Source: Hydnum rufescens UP504
Lineage: Eukaryota; Basidiomycota; Agaricomycetes; Cantharellales; Hydnaceae
Assembly: GCA_014904985.1 (NCBI GenBank)
Contig: MU128928.1
Span: 86,832-150,831 of the forward strand
Length of the DNA stretch: 64,000 bases
Direction of reading: 5' to 3'
Positions 10,637 to 21,096 of this stretch are shown piece after piece. Under the pieces are notes generated by a model that saw only the letters and a list, made by a program, of their open reading frames with translations, was not told the DNA's origin and ran no database searches. Each line of letters starts with the position of its first letter. Positions within the stretch are counted from its first letter, which is position 1. Position numbers and translations under genes: made by a program.

Positions 10637-11040
10637 CTGGTAGATTTCCTGTACCCCCACACAATCATCTCCTCTCTGGAAATCATTACTGTCAACCACT
10701 GTCAACTTTTCTGCTTGCCTCTAAAGAACAGTCTATCTATAAGCCATCTGGAGCTAAGTCATCTTCAAGGTTGTTGAGACAAAGCCACTGGTAGCCCTCT
10801 ATGCGAATCACTAAAGCCAAGGATAGTTGCAGGACCTAAGGTTAGAGTTGCTGGACATCCAAGGAAAAGTAAGCATAACGAAATACATATCTGGTTTTGA
10901 AGAAAGAAGAAAGAAACATACTAACAAGACTAACCAAGTACTGACCAGTCTATAACCCACAGATATCCGCATTTTGATGAGGAGAACGTAAACAAGAATA
11001 CACAAATATCAGTAAACAGACCAACACAACATGAACAACG

Positions 11041-11160
11041 TATAAGCCTTTGCATAAGCATCCCAGACATATAAGCCTTTCTATAAGCATCCCACATGAT
11101 GTATAAGCCTTTCTACAAGCATCACAGACGTATAAGCCTTTCTATAAGCATCCCAAACGA
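11041..11160 (+). repeat. Four tandem units of about 30 bp (TATAAGCCTTTCTATAAGCA)
   Basis: Four imperfect copies follow one another, each opening TATAAGCCTTT and closing with a CATCMCA-type end. Within each unit TATAAGC occurs twice. They lie in the part of the right LTR absent from the left copy. Confidence 0.8.
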
Positions 11161-11353
11161 TATATCATTGACTACAGCTAGTCCATATCCCTTCCTATTC
11201 TCCACTGAACACCATACACATCTTGCAGAGTGTGATCAACCATTGAAGCAAACCAGCCCAACAAATAACAACAGAAATACAGTCTCCCATCCACACACTG
11301 GCTGAACCAGATTTTTATTTGACAGTCATCGGAGCTCCCAACCCTTCTTCTAT

Positions 11354-11480
11354 AGCATATCCTTCTAGATAGTTTGTGGGATGTACCGAAGTTCCCTCAA
11401 GCGTTTGCTTGAGCTCTGATCAAACGCTCTAGCTTTCCTCTTGTTGTACGAATCTAAGTGGCTCCGCACCGATTCTTCAA
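11354..11480 (+). repeat. Host flank duplicated at 32606-32735 (same orientation)
   Basis: GGATGTACCGAAGTTCC and the following bases up to TGGCTCCGCACCGAT are shared with 32606-32735 apart from small indels. Upstream the match to the other locus continues only on the far side of the retrotransposon (1-20). At 32.6 kb this is the 5' flank of a WD40 gene. No coding capacity is seen. Confidence 0.8.
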
Positions 11481-12116
11481 CACATCTCCCCAACATAGGC
11501 GGTCTCACCTGCATCATATGTTCCAGTGGGGCCACCAGATCCCTTCAAAGGCATCATTCCCATTACTTCTGTCAGTGCAATTGCCAAGCATTTGGGCATG
11601 TGCACCGCAAAGACAGTTCTCTCCTTGCATTTTACTTCTTCCCCCACATTCTGGAATATGTAACGGGCCTCTATCTCTGATATACTGGTGTCACCACCAG
11701 CCATTGCAAAGTGAAAATGCACACAGATGTGTCGGTCCCCAATTCTACAGGTGACATTATTGCTCCATCCCACATTAATCGTCGCCGTGCCCGCAGTCTG
11801 GGATCCATCCGAAAGGGTATTATGATGAAGGTAGACCCTTCCAAATCGCTGCTGACACTCACAAATACATTGAATCGCATTGTTCCTCCCTCTGAATTGG
11901 GGCCACTATGCGGCAGATTCGCGAAAGGGCGGGCCTGATTGATCTCGATGAAGACCCCATCGATTCTGAGTCCCGGAGTTGCTCACTATGTGGTATAGTG
12001 GGTCGGAATCCTTTAGATCCTTCATGTTCATAATCCGTAGCACTCCTGGGGGCGTGGTCCCCGAGATCCTGCCCAGAGCCTATTTGCGGGATACAGAGAG
12101 TGAGGACAAACAACAA
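11477..12116 (-). pseudogene. Broken protein-coding remnant of unknown family
   Basis: On the minus strand, long open stretches in different frames overlap from 12116 down to 11477. The best frame gives a Cys-rich start (CICECQQRFG), then VGWSNNVTCRIGDRHICVHF and EARYIFQNVGEEVKCKERT. In-frame stops near 11900 separate it from any start. I recognise no domain. Codon-like composition and length suggest the 3' part of a gene cut off by the rearrangement at about 12126. It could also be noise. Confidence 0.3.
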
Positions 12117-12271
12117 CTATTATTGTGGGACGGAAAAATAAAGATTATGTGTAGTGTAGTCACAAAGTAGGGTCTAGGTTGAACACCGCCCAGAAAATAA
12201 CAATCATATTATCCCGCTCCCACCGTTCCTCCAAAGTCAGAACACTTTTGCCAATGTACTCTTTCATTGAA

Positions 12272-12901
12272 CTATGTGCAGTGGCATCGCCAGGCTTCCG
12301 CATTTCGCTTGGTAGCAGTAACATTCATAGTGCCGACGTCCGATGCCTGAGCACCCTCCAGTTTGCACTGATCTTGACATGTCCCAATGTGTTCAGATAC
12401 TGCTCTGCCAAGTGGACCAAATCCTCCAAGTTTGGAAAGTGGGACTTCCAGGTCTCCCAGTTCTTGTAGCGGCATATTCAGGCAAGTTTCTCGCGAGCCA
12501 TGTCTAGTAAAACCCGGTTGCGAATTTTGTTGATTGCAGCCCAATCCTGTAAAAGAAAAGTGTAAGTACAGTATAAGAGCAAAGGGGACCAGAGGCACGT
12601 ACCCCCACAGCGGCCAGCGATACCGTGTGCAGCTCGTCCACCAGGTCCTCATTGGTGCAGGCCTGTAGCTGATTGGTGGCCTGCAGCCTCTCAATCTCAC
12701 GCGAATGTAGTTTCAGCATGTTCTCTAGATCATCGAGCCTGGATGGGGTAGCTTCTGGAGCTTCATGTTGAACTTGAGAAGACTCAGAATGACCTTGATA
12801 GCATTTCAGTTAAGAGATTGAAAGTGATTTACAATCTATTTGCACTAACCTGGCTCTGCCTTGGCCTGTTTAGCGACTTGCTTTTTGGCCTTCTTTGGCA
12901 T
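12272..12901 (-). pseudogene. Frameshifted copy of the coiled-coil gene at 34425
   Basis: The minus strand starts MPKKAKKQVAKQAKAEP at 12901 and keeps both introns of the intact copy (GT-AG, same phases). Exon 2 lacks one of the ERHEAT-type repeats. In exon 3 the text AAACTTGCCTGAATATG replaces AAACTTTCCAGAATACATATG, a 4-bp loss that creates TGA and shifts the frame before the conserved MPLQELGDL segment. The rest of exon 3 is well preserved out of frame, so the break is fairly recent. Confidence 0.75.
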
Positions 12902-13930
12902 GAGTCGTTGGTTTCTGGTGAGCGCGACTGATCGTAGCGATACATGAGACATTACGTAATGTCTGTCACACCAGGATCTGGCGATACCACCCCAAGGACT
13001 CTCCCTTCTCTCCTTTGCGTCATTGTCCCTTTGGACTAAGAGGATTGTATAAAATATGAGGGCACGAATGTCGGTCGCATGCTATGATCAGGCTGTTCAT
13101 TTTACACCAGTATTAAGGGGCTTGAGCAGCCAGTATTCAAAGCATACTATCCATTCAGTGCCTACCCTCCGTCATCCTGCTCCGAGTAATCATGCAGTGG
13201 AGGACGAGGGGGGGAAGGGAACAGATCCATGACACCCTATATAGGTGAAACATTATCTTGGTAGGGAGCAATTCGGGTCACCACGAATCTGCATCCAGAG
13301 AGTGGCATAAAACTGACATAGAACGAAGGAAAGATATATGAGCATAGGTATAATCAAGATCCTGACCAAAGCAGTGAGCCCTCACTTGCATCAGACCGCT
13401 AGGGTGTGGTAAACGGACGGCGGGCATACTGACCTTCTACGGCCGGCCTACGTAAGACCCAAGTTGGTTATCGATCACTGCGACGTGGAGGACAATGAAT
13501 ACTATGCATATGTATGGTGGCCAGAGATAGATATGGGGCGAAATAACCCCATACGCCCTGCCATTGAAAGCGCTTGTCAAGATCCGTAGCAACAAAGTAG
13601 AGATAGAGGGTCACTGACCGTGTGCTATCGTGGCGACGATCGCGATGCGTCGAGGTCCGGGGGAAAGCTGGCGGTTTCAGCTTTATAACTTTCCATTAAA
13701 TCACCGACATGGAACCAATATTTTGTGACACACTGCGAAGCCCTGTCTGAACAGGCAGTCTGCGTGCGATAATTATACCTGGGAGGCTCATTCATGTTAT
13801 TCGGACTTTGGAGCGGAAGAATTAACGAGATCAGCTCTGTATGGATGATAAAATCCTACCCACCACGAAGAATTCTGCAGTGGGGGTGGTGTTAGACATG
13901 ATCTGTCCCTGTAGCTCCTGGAAGCAGGTC
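12902..13930. other. Non-coding part of the left inverted arm
   Basis: No gene seen. Mirrors about 33400-34424. ATTACGTAATGTCT, near a palindrome, lies about 50 bp upstream of the coiled-coil gene start in both arms and may be promoter sequence. Confidence 0.6.
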
Positions 13931-15234
13931 TTAGGAAAGTCCATGGAGAACGAATCGCAGGCCTCTTTGATATACGGCTTTGAAAGGAAATGAAAAAGCA
14001 CCACAATGGGCCTCGTTCTCCGTACCCACAGGATGGTGGGACAACGTGAAAGAGGCGATAGAACGTGAGCCTGATGGAAGACGCTCGTCCAAGGGCTGAG
14101 TCCCTCCTACGGGGCTCATGTTCCGCGACGATCTTGAGTCCGGGATCTGAGCGGCGTCATCCCTAGACGAAGGACAGGACTGGGATGATGCGGCTCCAGT
14201 TGTCGTCGGAGGGGATAAGGGGGCATATATTTCCTGTGGGCCTTCCGCATCAACCTTTCCAGAATCACCCCTGTCACTGTGATTGGCTTTGGCGAATCCC
14301 GATGAAGATGGGCGGTTGGAAAAACCGAAGACATTGCCAAATGAGTCTTCGTCCAGCATGTGAAGCCATGATTGTTGTTCGTAGCCTGTGCCCATGATGA
14401 TCATATCGTATGTACGTTCCTCATCAGGAGTAGCACCGAGAATATGACGGAGGGTGATCGTGATGTGTGCGATACTGGCGCGCTGTGTTTGGCGTTGACC
14501 ACAGTGGCATCTTCGCAAGACAAAGAAGCCACCCTAGATAATGTCTGCTGAATGTGGTCGCAGGTGTTGGATACGGCGGAGACAACGGAGCAACAGGGAA
14601 GGATGTTGATCTATGGACGATGGCAAGAATCAGATGGCGCGTCCCGGGCATGTGCGCCATCCTCGACTCGTCGTAATGTTACGGAGTAAGGAGCCGTGGG
14701 TACACGCCGGTAGAGATAACGCGCACGCTCATCTTTTGGACAGTGATGGGGTTCCCAACACCATAATTCGTATTCTCGCACCCTCGTTTCACTTCAGCTC
14801 GCTCTCTTGAAATTTGTCGAAGCTAGGTCAAAGATTTCGTCTGTAAACGGAGAATCGTCTGAAGGCTTGAGACTGCCTTTCCGAATGATCAGGTCGATTG
14901 AATGTGCCCTCGTCGAAGCATCAAGCGACACCTCACCATGATTATCATGGTGGAGGGGGATGGAAGAGAGACCACCGTGAAGATTGAGGAGAGCCTCTGC
15001 GGTGCTCTGGTCGCCTCCGACGACCGCGATCCGAAGAGGACTAACGTTTGCCCCTTGCGAAGAATTTGGAGCTCGGAAACGCACAGATATAGATAAGCTT
15101 GTTTGGTCAATGAACCGTGCATAGACAGACGTGTGGATTATCCGGAGACACCGGGTGACCGGCCCTAAGGAGGGTGGGATGCGGGAGACCTTCCCAGGGG
15201 CAATGACAAGGTGTCGTCCATAATGTGTAGTCAA
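13931..15234 (-). pseudogene. Inverted, truncated copy of sidA
   Basis: The minus strand reproduces most of exon 3 of the intact sidA (HYGRHLVIAPG, LRIAVVGGDQSTAEALLNLH, FTDEIF) and then, after a shift and a small deletion, exon 4 (TLRHILGA, MGTGYEQQSW, the Ser-rich insert). The FAD-binding first exon and the last 90 or so codons are missing. The NADPH motif GSGQS of the functional gene reads GGDQS here. Frame breaks near 14800, 14500 and 13950 confirm that it cannot encode an enzyme. It faces away from the intact gene, on the opposite strand, with the ALKBH7-like gene between them. Confidence 0.85.
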
Positions 15235-15352
15235 TATTGGGGGTCCCAGCCGTCACATGTCACACGTGACAATGCCAGATACCCACAACGTCCGCTTCAG
15301 CGCGGTATCCAGATTAGGGAAAATAATAGTTTCGCTTACTGCCCCTCATAAA

Positions 15353-16403
15353 ATGATGGGGAGGACCGGAAGTTGGCGGTGTTCGACGCTTTTTAATACT
15401 GCACGCGCTCCGCTGTCGAAGCCATTGCATACAGCAAGCTCATGTCCGCCAAAAGCCTGGTCTCTCGACAGTCCATCATCTCCAGACTCGCCCCTCGACA
15501 TGGGCTCTTTCGTTTTACCACTTGGATGTGCCCTTTCCCGCCCTCATCAATTTGTCCTGTACCCAGACTTCCTCTCCATTGCTGAACAGCATACTCTCCT
15601 CCACGCATCGTTAGAAAAACTGGATCGGACCCTTACTCCCTCGCGAGACGTGCGGAGGCGGAGAAGAACCTGGGTTCAATCAGGCCATCCCCTGGATCCA
15701 AGAAATGGAGAATTCCTACCGGACGACATGTACGACTTTGAAGAAGTAACGTCCCAGTCTCTCGATTTTCGGTTGGTTATATCTTCATGAGCATGTGTTC
15801 CTCCAGGGTCATTTCGACGGAGTGATAAAATTCTATCGTGAAATGCATCTAACGTCTTGGCCTCCCGATGAATCCCTTACAAGTACGGTCTCAGCTGTGC
15901 CCCCTTTGTCCTCCATAGTTGCTCGACTTCACGCCCTCTTCATGTCGCATGTCTCTGCACGATCTCAGAGAAGGCCCGCACTTCAAACTCACTTGCTACA
16001 CCTCGCGTCGAATGGGGCGATTTTCCCGCATGTTGATAACGTGGAGGCCAGTGGCGGGACAATTATGGGGGTGAGTCTTGGTGCTGAGCGTGTCATGCGA
16101 CTGGTACGACGACGAAGAGAGTCACCCGAGTATCAAAGCAAGCTGGAGGTGATGCCACCTTCCTTTGATGTGTTGCTGCGAGCTGGAAGTGTATATATTC
16201 AAAGGCGAGTGATCCGTTTACACGATATTCCTTCGCCCTGACGATCCCCGGTTGCGGAATTAAGTGATGAAATACGGTACACATATGACCACAGCATACT
16301 AGCTACAGCAATATTCAAAGGGCGTAATATTGAAGCGGGACAGCGGCTGAGTGTGATGATTCGAGTGAGAGCTGTCTTTTTGAGTTTTAATCTGATTTCC
16401 TAG
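15353..16403 (+). CDS. ALKBH7: ALKBH7-like mitochondrial 2-oxoglutarate/Fe(II) dioxygenase
   Basis: Exons 15353-15745, 15807-16204 and 16265-16403 give 309 residues. The N-terminus MMGRTGSWRCSTLFNTARAP is Arg/Ser-rich without acids, as in a mitochondrial presequence. The double-stranded beta-helix follows: YDFEE-GHFDGVIKFYREM, then iron ligands His206 and Asp208 in FPHVDN, and His273 in RYTYDHSI. The 2-oxoglutarate-binding Arg lies in RLSVMIR near the end. The length and the weak resemblance to nucleic-acid repair AlkBs fit ALKBH7, whose mammalian member acts in mitochondrial necrosis and fatty-acid metabolism rather than DNA repair. The second intron (16205-16264) has a GC donor, AAG|GCGAGT. 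Without it the second iron ligand would be lost. The first intron is inferred from phase and family alignment. The gene sits 267 bp upstream of sidA, same strand. Confidence 0.85.
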
Positions 16404-16591
16404 TCCTAACAGGTATTAGGATGTAAAAGGCTGATTGGCCAAATAGATTTAGCCGACCGAATTTGGGGGGCAAAGTCGGACAGTCCCTTCCATTCCTGGT
16501 TGGGAAAGGCTGTAAGCGAGGTGTGCCTCTGATCCATACCAGGACAGGCGTCGTCGTTTCCAGGCAATATACCTTACGGCACGATTAGATT

Positions 16592-16599
16592 ATCTGATA
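16592..16599 (+). promoter_or_regulatory. Iron-GATA site ATCTGATA upstream of sidA
   Basis: ATCTGATAC lies 72 bp upstream of the sidA start codon. The extended site ATCWGATAA is bound by SreA/Urbs1-type GATA repressors that shut off siderophore synthesis when iron is plentiful. The match is eight of nine. One site only was found in the 267-bp intergenic region. Confidence 0.5.
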
Positions 16600-16670
16600 C
16601 CCTTTTGCTTCCGGTATGGCAAAATGACCAGTCCAATTTATAGTTTCCTTCCCCCCGCCGCCGTTTTCTG

Positions 16671-18882
16671 ATGTCTTCCCACCCTCCGCCGGTTGTGGAT
16701 GTAATATGTGTTGGTTTTGGACCGGCGGCCGTGGCGTGTGCTATAGCATTTGTAGAGAAGCGCCAGAAGATTGTTGTGGGTCTCGACACATTCTCGATAC
16801 GTATCCCCTGGGGGGCCGACCTCAATTTCCCCGTTCTATAGAGCCAAGGAAAGACCCCAGCGCTAAACACCATTCGTTTTGTTGAGAGACAGCCTCGATG
16901 TAGCTTTCACCCTGGTATGCTTCTACCCGGTACTAGCATGCAAATTACGTTGGTGCTATTTTCATGGCGCTCTCTTGTAGTACTTGTACACACCATATTC
17001 TGACTTCTCGCCCAGTTTTCTGAAAGATCTTGCGACCCTGCGGTCCCCGACTTCGTCCTACACTTTTATCAACTACTTGCATGAGCACAACAGACTCGTC
17101 ACCTACATTAACAGGGGTTCTTTCATTCCCAGTCGTCGGGAGTTTTCGGACTACTTGTTCTGGGCTGCAAATAAGGTCACCCTTGAAGATGGTATCGATG
17201 TCCTCTACGACGAAGAGGTCCTTCAAATAACAAGTGACGGGACGACTGTCGCCGTCCATACACACCGGGCCCCCATAGCATCGACTACACGGCTGGGCCA
17301 CCCCCAACCGACTCACACACATTATGGACGACACCTTGTCATTGCCCCTGGGGGGGTCTCCCGCATCCCACCCTCCTTAGCGCCGATCGCCCGGTGTCCC
17401 CAGATAATCCACACGTCTGTCTATGCACGGTCCATTGACCAAATAATCTCATCTATATCCGTGCGTTTTCGGGCTCCAAATTTTTCGCAAGGGGCAAACA
17501 TTCGTCCTCTTCGAATCGCGGTCGTCGGAAGCGGCCAGAGCGCCGCAGAGGTCCTCCTCAATCTTCACGGCCGTCTCGCTTATATCCCCTTCCACCATGA
17601 TAATCATGGTGAGGTGTCGCTTGATGCTTCGACGAGAGCACATTCGATCGACCTGATCATTCGGAAAGGCAGTCTCAAGCCTTCAGACGATTCTCCGTTT
17701 ACAAATGAAATCTTTGATCCATCCTCGACAGATTTCGTGTACGATCTCCCTTCTTCAAGAGAGCGAGCTGAAGTGAAACGAGAGTATGAGAATACGAATT
17801 ATGGTGTTGTGAACCCAACCACTATCCAAAAGGTGAGCATACACGTCCTCCCTACCGATACCGACACCGATACATACCTACGGCTCCTGACTCCGTGACA
17901 TTAGATCTATGAAACAATCTATGAACAACGAGTCGAGGATGACGCACATGCCCGGGACGCGCCATCTGACTCTTGCCATCGTCCACGGATCAACATCCTT
18001 CCCTATTTCTCCATTGTCTCCGCCATATCCAACGGCTGCGACCACATTCCCCAGACATTCTCTAGCGAGGATTCTCTGTCTTGCGAAGATGCCACCGTGG
18101 TCGAAGCCGAACACAGGGCGCCAGTACCGCATACATTCACGACCACCCTCCGTCATATTCTCGGTGCTGCTCTTGATGAAGAACGTACATACGATGCGAT
18201 CATCATGGGCACAGGCTACGAGCGGCAATCATGGCTTCACATGCTGGACGAAGACTCATTTGGCAATGTCTTCGGTTTTTCCAACCACCCATCTTCATCT
18301 TCATCGGGATTCGCCAAGGCCAATCACATTGACCGGCGTGATTCTGGCAAGATTGATGCTGAAGACCCACAGGAAATATATGCCCCCTTATCGCCTCCGA
18401 CGACAACTGCAGCGGCATCATCGCGGTCCCGCTCTTCATCTAGGGATGACGCCGCTCAGACCCCAGACTCAAGATCGTCGCTGAACATGAGCCCCGTAGG
18501 AGGGTCCCAGCCCTTGGAAGAGCGTCTTCCATCAGGCTCACGGTCTACAACCTCTTTGACATCGTCCCACCATCCTGTGGGTCCAGAGGACGAGACAGAG
18601 ATGCTGTCGCCTGCGCCATCTGGCGTCATCACGCGAGTGCAGGGACTCAAAATCAGCCGGGCGTACAGATTGCTACCGAGAGATCCATGGGGGGAGAACG
18701 GAGCGTCAGAGACGCCTCTCAAGGCATTCAAACCTCGCGTATATATCCAAGGCATAGCCGAAGAAACTCACGGCATGAGCGATACCCTACTGAGCGTGGT
18801 GAGTGTTAGAGCCGGGGAGGTTATGGATGATTTGTTCCGGTCCGAGGAAGCGAGAGTTAGAGAAGAAGACCGGGCGATGTAA
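16671..18882 (+). CDS. sidA: L-ornithine N5-monooxygenase (siderophore biosynthesis)
   Basis: Exons 16671-16775, 16842-16948, 17016-17832 and 17905-18882 join in phase to 668 residues. The enzyme hydroxylates the side-chain nitrogen of ornithine with FAD, NADPH and O2, the first committed step to hydroxamate siderophores. Motifs: FAD-binding GFGPAA (15-20), VERQPRCSFHPGMLLPGTSM before MQITFLKDLATLRSP, NADPH-binding VVGSGQSAAE (about 240-249) and the C-terminal MGTGY (444-448). The last domain closes with YIQGIAEETHGMSDTLLSV. A Ser/Pro-rich insert of about 110 residues after MGTGY makes it longer than ascomycete SidA (about 500). All frames are open, so this is the working copy beside two pseudogene copies. 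No NRPS or transporter is in the window. An iron-GATA site precedes it. Confidence 0.92.
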
Positions 18883-19078
18883 GAGGGCTGCGAGAAAGAT
18901 GATATCCAAATACAAAAATACAGTGTAGTTCTAGCGAGAACAAAATTGCAAGCCGTCTCTCAAAACTCCTCTATAGAGAAGAAGTGTATAGTTGTGTATA
19001 GTCATGATGCCACGCCAAACCAAATCCAGACTATGTTTGCTGCTCCCAGAGCGCAGACGTCTTCTGGTGATTTGGTAG

Positions 19079-20413
19079 TCACATTCTATGTTTGGAATCC
19101 AGACCGCTATTAGCTATGAGAGGAATACGAAGATCTGCTCGAAGCTGTTTTATCGCGAGGGTCGAACCACCGATCGGTACGTCTACGCGGGGAGGGGAAG
19201 GGGTATGGCACTCATTCAGGCGTGCAGAAAAATGCAGTAGTGAACGAACAGTCTTACGAATGGTTCTCATCCCCAAGGACTGTGCGGCCTTGAGATTCCT
19301 AAGTAGTATATTATATATCCCCAAGGCCAAGTCAGCATATCAAAAATGAAGAAAAGAACAAGGAAGACGCACAGGCCTATATCGTCGAGCATGACGGTCT
19401 CCTCGGGCCGCAGGCCATTCCGTTGACACGCCAGCAGATAGATTCCAGGTTCGGGCTTGCGCATGCCGACGCGGCTGGAATCGACAAAGTCGTCGAACAG
19501 GTCGCGCGTGGCTTGCGGAAGGGGGCTATCGGCCCAGCCAAGGAACGCCAGTTCGGATTCGGGGTTGAAGTCCCCCGAGGGCGGTGTCGCGAGGATATTT
19601 TCGTATGGTGCGAAGAAGTTGTTCGTCAAGGCGATTACGAGATACTTCTTTGAAGCTGAGTGAGGGCGAGAAATACGTTGGTGAAGCTTGGAGTGCTTGT
19701 GTTAGATGGAGTGGAGACATTCCGCACCTCGGATTCGATGAATAGCTTCGACAACGACTTCATCGTATTGAGTATTCCCACGCATCATCATCCCGAATAG
19801 CTACATGTGTGAAGTCAGCTCAGTGGCAGGCGCGCCAGAGTGAGACAGACTTCTCGGCCATCAACTTTAAGCTTGGTTGGAAGAGCTACTGAACCTGTCC
19901 GTATTCACAATGAGCAAGAACAAAGATGCGGTGTGGTCCTGAAGGATGCATACCAAGGGGGATGTTCCGCTTCTTCATGTATTGGGTGTACCAAATATTA
20001 CCACGTTCAGTGTCAGATAGCTCGCGTCCGAATGCCTCATAGAAATGATAAACGTTGCGAATTTCTCCCTGTGTAATGTTGAGTGACTTGGAGGGGGGAG
20101 GCTATTTGAGTACCAGATGCCTACACGTTCGAATTTCTGCCAGGCGCCGTCGTGGCCACGGGACGAACTGAATGCCATAGATCAGATCGAAACGGGGGGT
20201 AGGCAGCAAAGGCGTACACACATTTGGACGTTCAAGTAATCCTTCAAGACTTGAGTAATTAGCGCATGCAATGGGTGGTATCTGGTGGTTTGGGGTGGGC
20301 ATCATTACCTGAGGGAGAGAGAACTTTTTCTCGTATCGACGAATAGCAATGATGGGAGAGGGGAGTACGACGCCTCCGATGTCGAAGATGACAGCCTTGG
20401 GGGGGTTGGCCAT
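19079..20413 (-). CDS. HAD-superfamily phosphatase, epoxide-hydrolase-N/ACAD10-N type
   Basis: Nine exons on the minus strand: 20309-20413, 20222-20241, 20125-20167, 19954-20068, 19851-19888, 19728-19800, 19373-19655, 19258-19298 and 19079-19182. They join in phase to 273 residues. Motif I is FDIGGVV (nucleophile Asp10 or 11; the second Asp replaced by Gly, as usual in this subfamily). Motif II is VIALTNN, motif III is GMRKPEPGIY with the Lys, and motif IV is VMLDDIGLN. SRGHDGAWQKFERGE and DGRELFGMMMRG are hallmarks of the group. Exon 2 is only 20 nt (DYLNVQ), a microexon. Without it the cap domain frame fails. Related proteins dephosphorylate lipid or sugar phosphates; the substrate here is unknown. 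Converges with sidA (196 bp apart). Confidence 0.88.
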
Positions 20414-21096
20414 TGGATAGGTGACCCGGTAATGAGCGTGGCCTTTTAACCCCACGAGCCACGGGGGCTCCGGCTCACTCGATGGCCTAATGATATATCC
20501 GTTTTCATCCCCGATCTACTCTGGGTATTCCAATTCGCGCGAAGAAATAAGGTGCAACGCATCATTCTATTCCCAGTGTTTCCCATGAATAACAAGGCAA
20601 AGGCAGTATAAGGTGTCCGAACACTGGAGGTGGCAATCTGGACGTTTAAACGGCCATGCGAACAGCAGCCGCCCACTCGTTTTTGAAGCTGCTTCCCTCG
20701 TTTTAACTTGCGGGTACTATCAAGTCCTTTGGACCCCTCGTATACATCCAGCACGTTGCTAACAATCTGCGTTATCAGAAACACAGCCCTACCACACAGT
20801 CTGGCACAATATAATATAAAATACGGAGACCTGTAACCAAAAATGAGAAAGGTGGGAGTGAAGGGAACTAGCTAGTAAAGAATGGGATTCAATGGATATA
20901 CTGATTTTTCCACCTTTGCAACCTCAGGATCTTGAACTTTGATGAGGGGAAGATTAACGGCATACAATAGTGTATGCTCAGGATCAAGAAAGGGGATCCA
21001 ATAAGAAAAGAAGATGGCCAACGCCAGACATAGTCAAATGGAGACAACAATCGCGCCGTTCCTCTTTTCATCCCTAAACCCTCTACTGCGGCTGCA
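20414..21096. other. Intergenic region between the HAD and MPPED genes
   Basis: A weak minus-strand open frame (20446-20784) has no family resemblance and is not called. Otherwise this is the HAD gene promoter and the MPPED 3' flank. Confidence 0.5.

Larger units (their letters stand above)
21..11353 (+). mobile_element. Ty3/gypsy LTR retrotransposon, internally deleted, with accessory ORFs
   Basis: Two direct repeats starting TGTGGAAGAT at 21 and 9676 bracket remnants of reverse transcriptase, RNase H and integrase in the Ty3/gypsy order. The sequence next to the right end resumes a host segment that is continuous at 32591-32735, so the inserted block is 21-11353. The flanks agcgt (16-20) and agcat (11354-11358) look like a 5-bp target duplication differing by one C to T change. 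Gag, protease and a clean primer-binding site are absent. About 4.2 kb between integrase and the right LTR carries extra ORFs. The right end does not finish in the usual CA, so the exact 3' border is uncertain. Confidence 0.85.
9676..11353 (+). repeat. 3' LTR (complete; first 1016 bp match the 5' LTR)
   Basis: Begins TGTGGAAGAT and follows the 5' LTR closely to 10691, including the three U3 modules, the TGACTCA cluster and the TATA box. The next 660 bp have no counterpart on the left. They are assigned to the LTR because host sequence homologous to 32606 onward resumes only at 11354. A long R/U5 of this kind would explain why the left copy stops so soon after its TATA box. The alternative is a second, unrelated insertion at 10692-11353. 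Confidence 0.65.
12126..14451 (+). repeat. Left arm of an 18-kb-spaced inverted duplication (pairs with 32816-35274)
   Basis: Read backwards, this segment follows 32816-35274 throughout: a broken sidA 3' part, non-coding DNA with the ATTACGTAATGTCT motif, and a coiled-coil gene. It ends with the last 40 or so bases of the unknown gene at 35239. Shared novel joints in both arms (for example the sidA copy losing its last 90 codons at the same point) show that one arm is a copy of the other. Differences are mostly substitutions with some indels. Confidence 0.85.

Noticed and set aside
11041..11160. CRISPR-like array
   Set aside because: Units are adjoining tandem copies without unique spacers, in a eukaryotic retrotransposon.
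20446..20784. 112-codon minus-strand ORF
   Set aside because: No domain, no intron support, sits in the HAD promoter.
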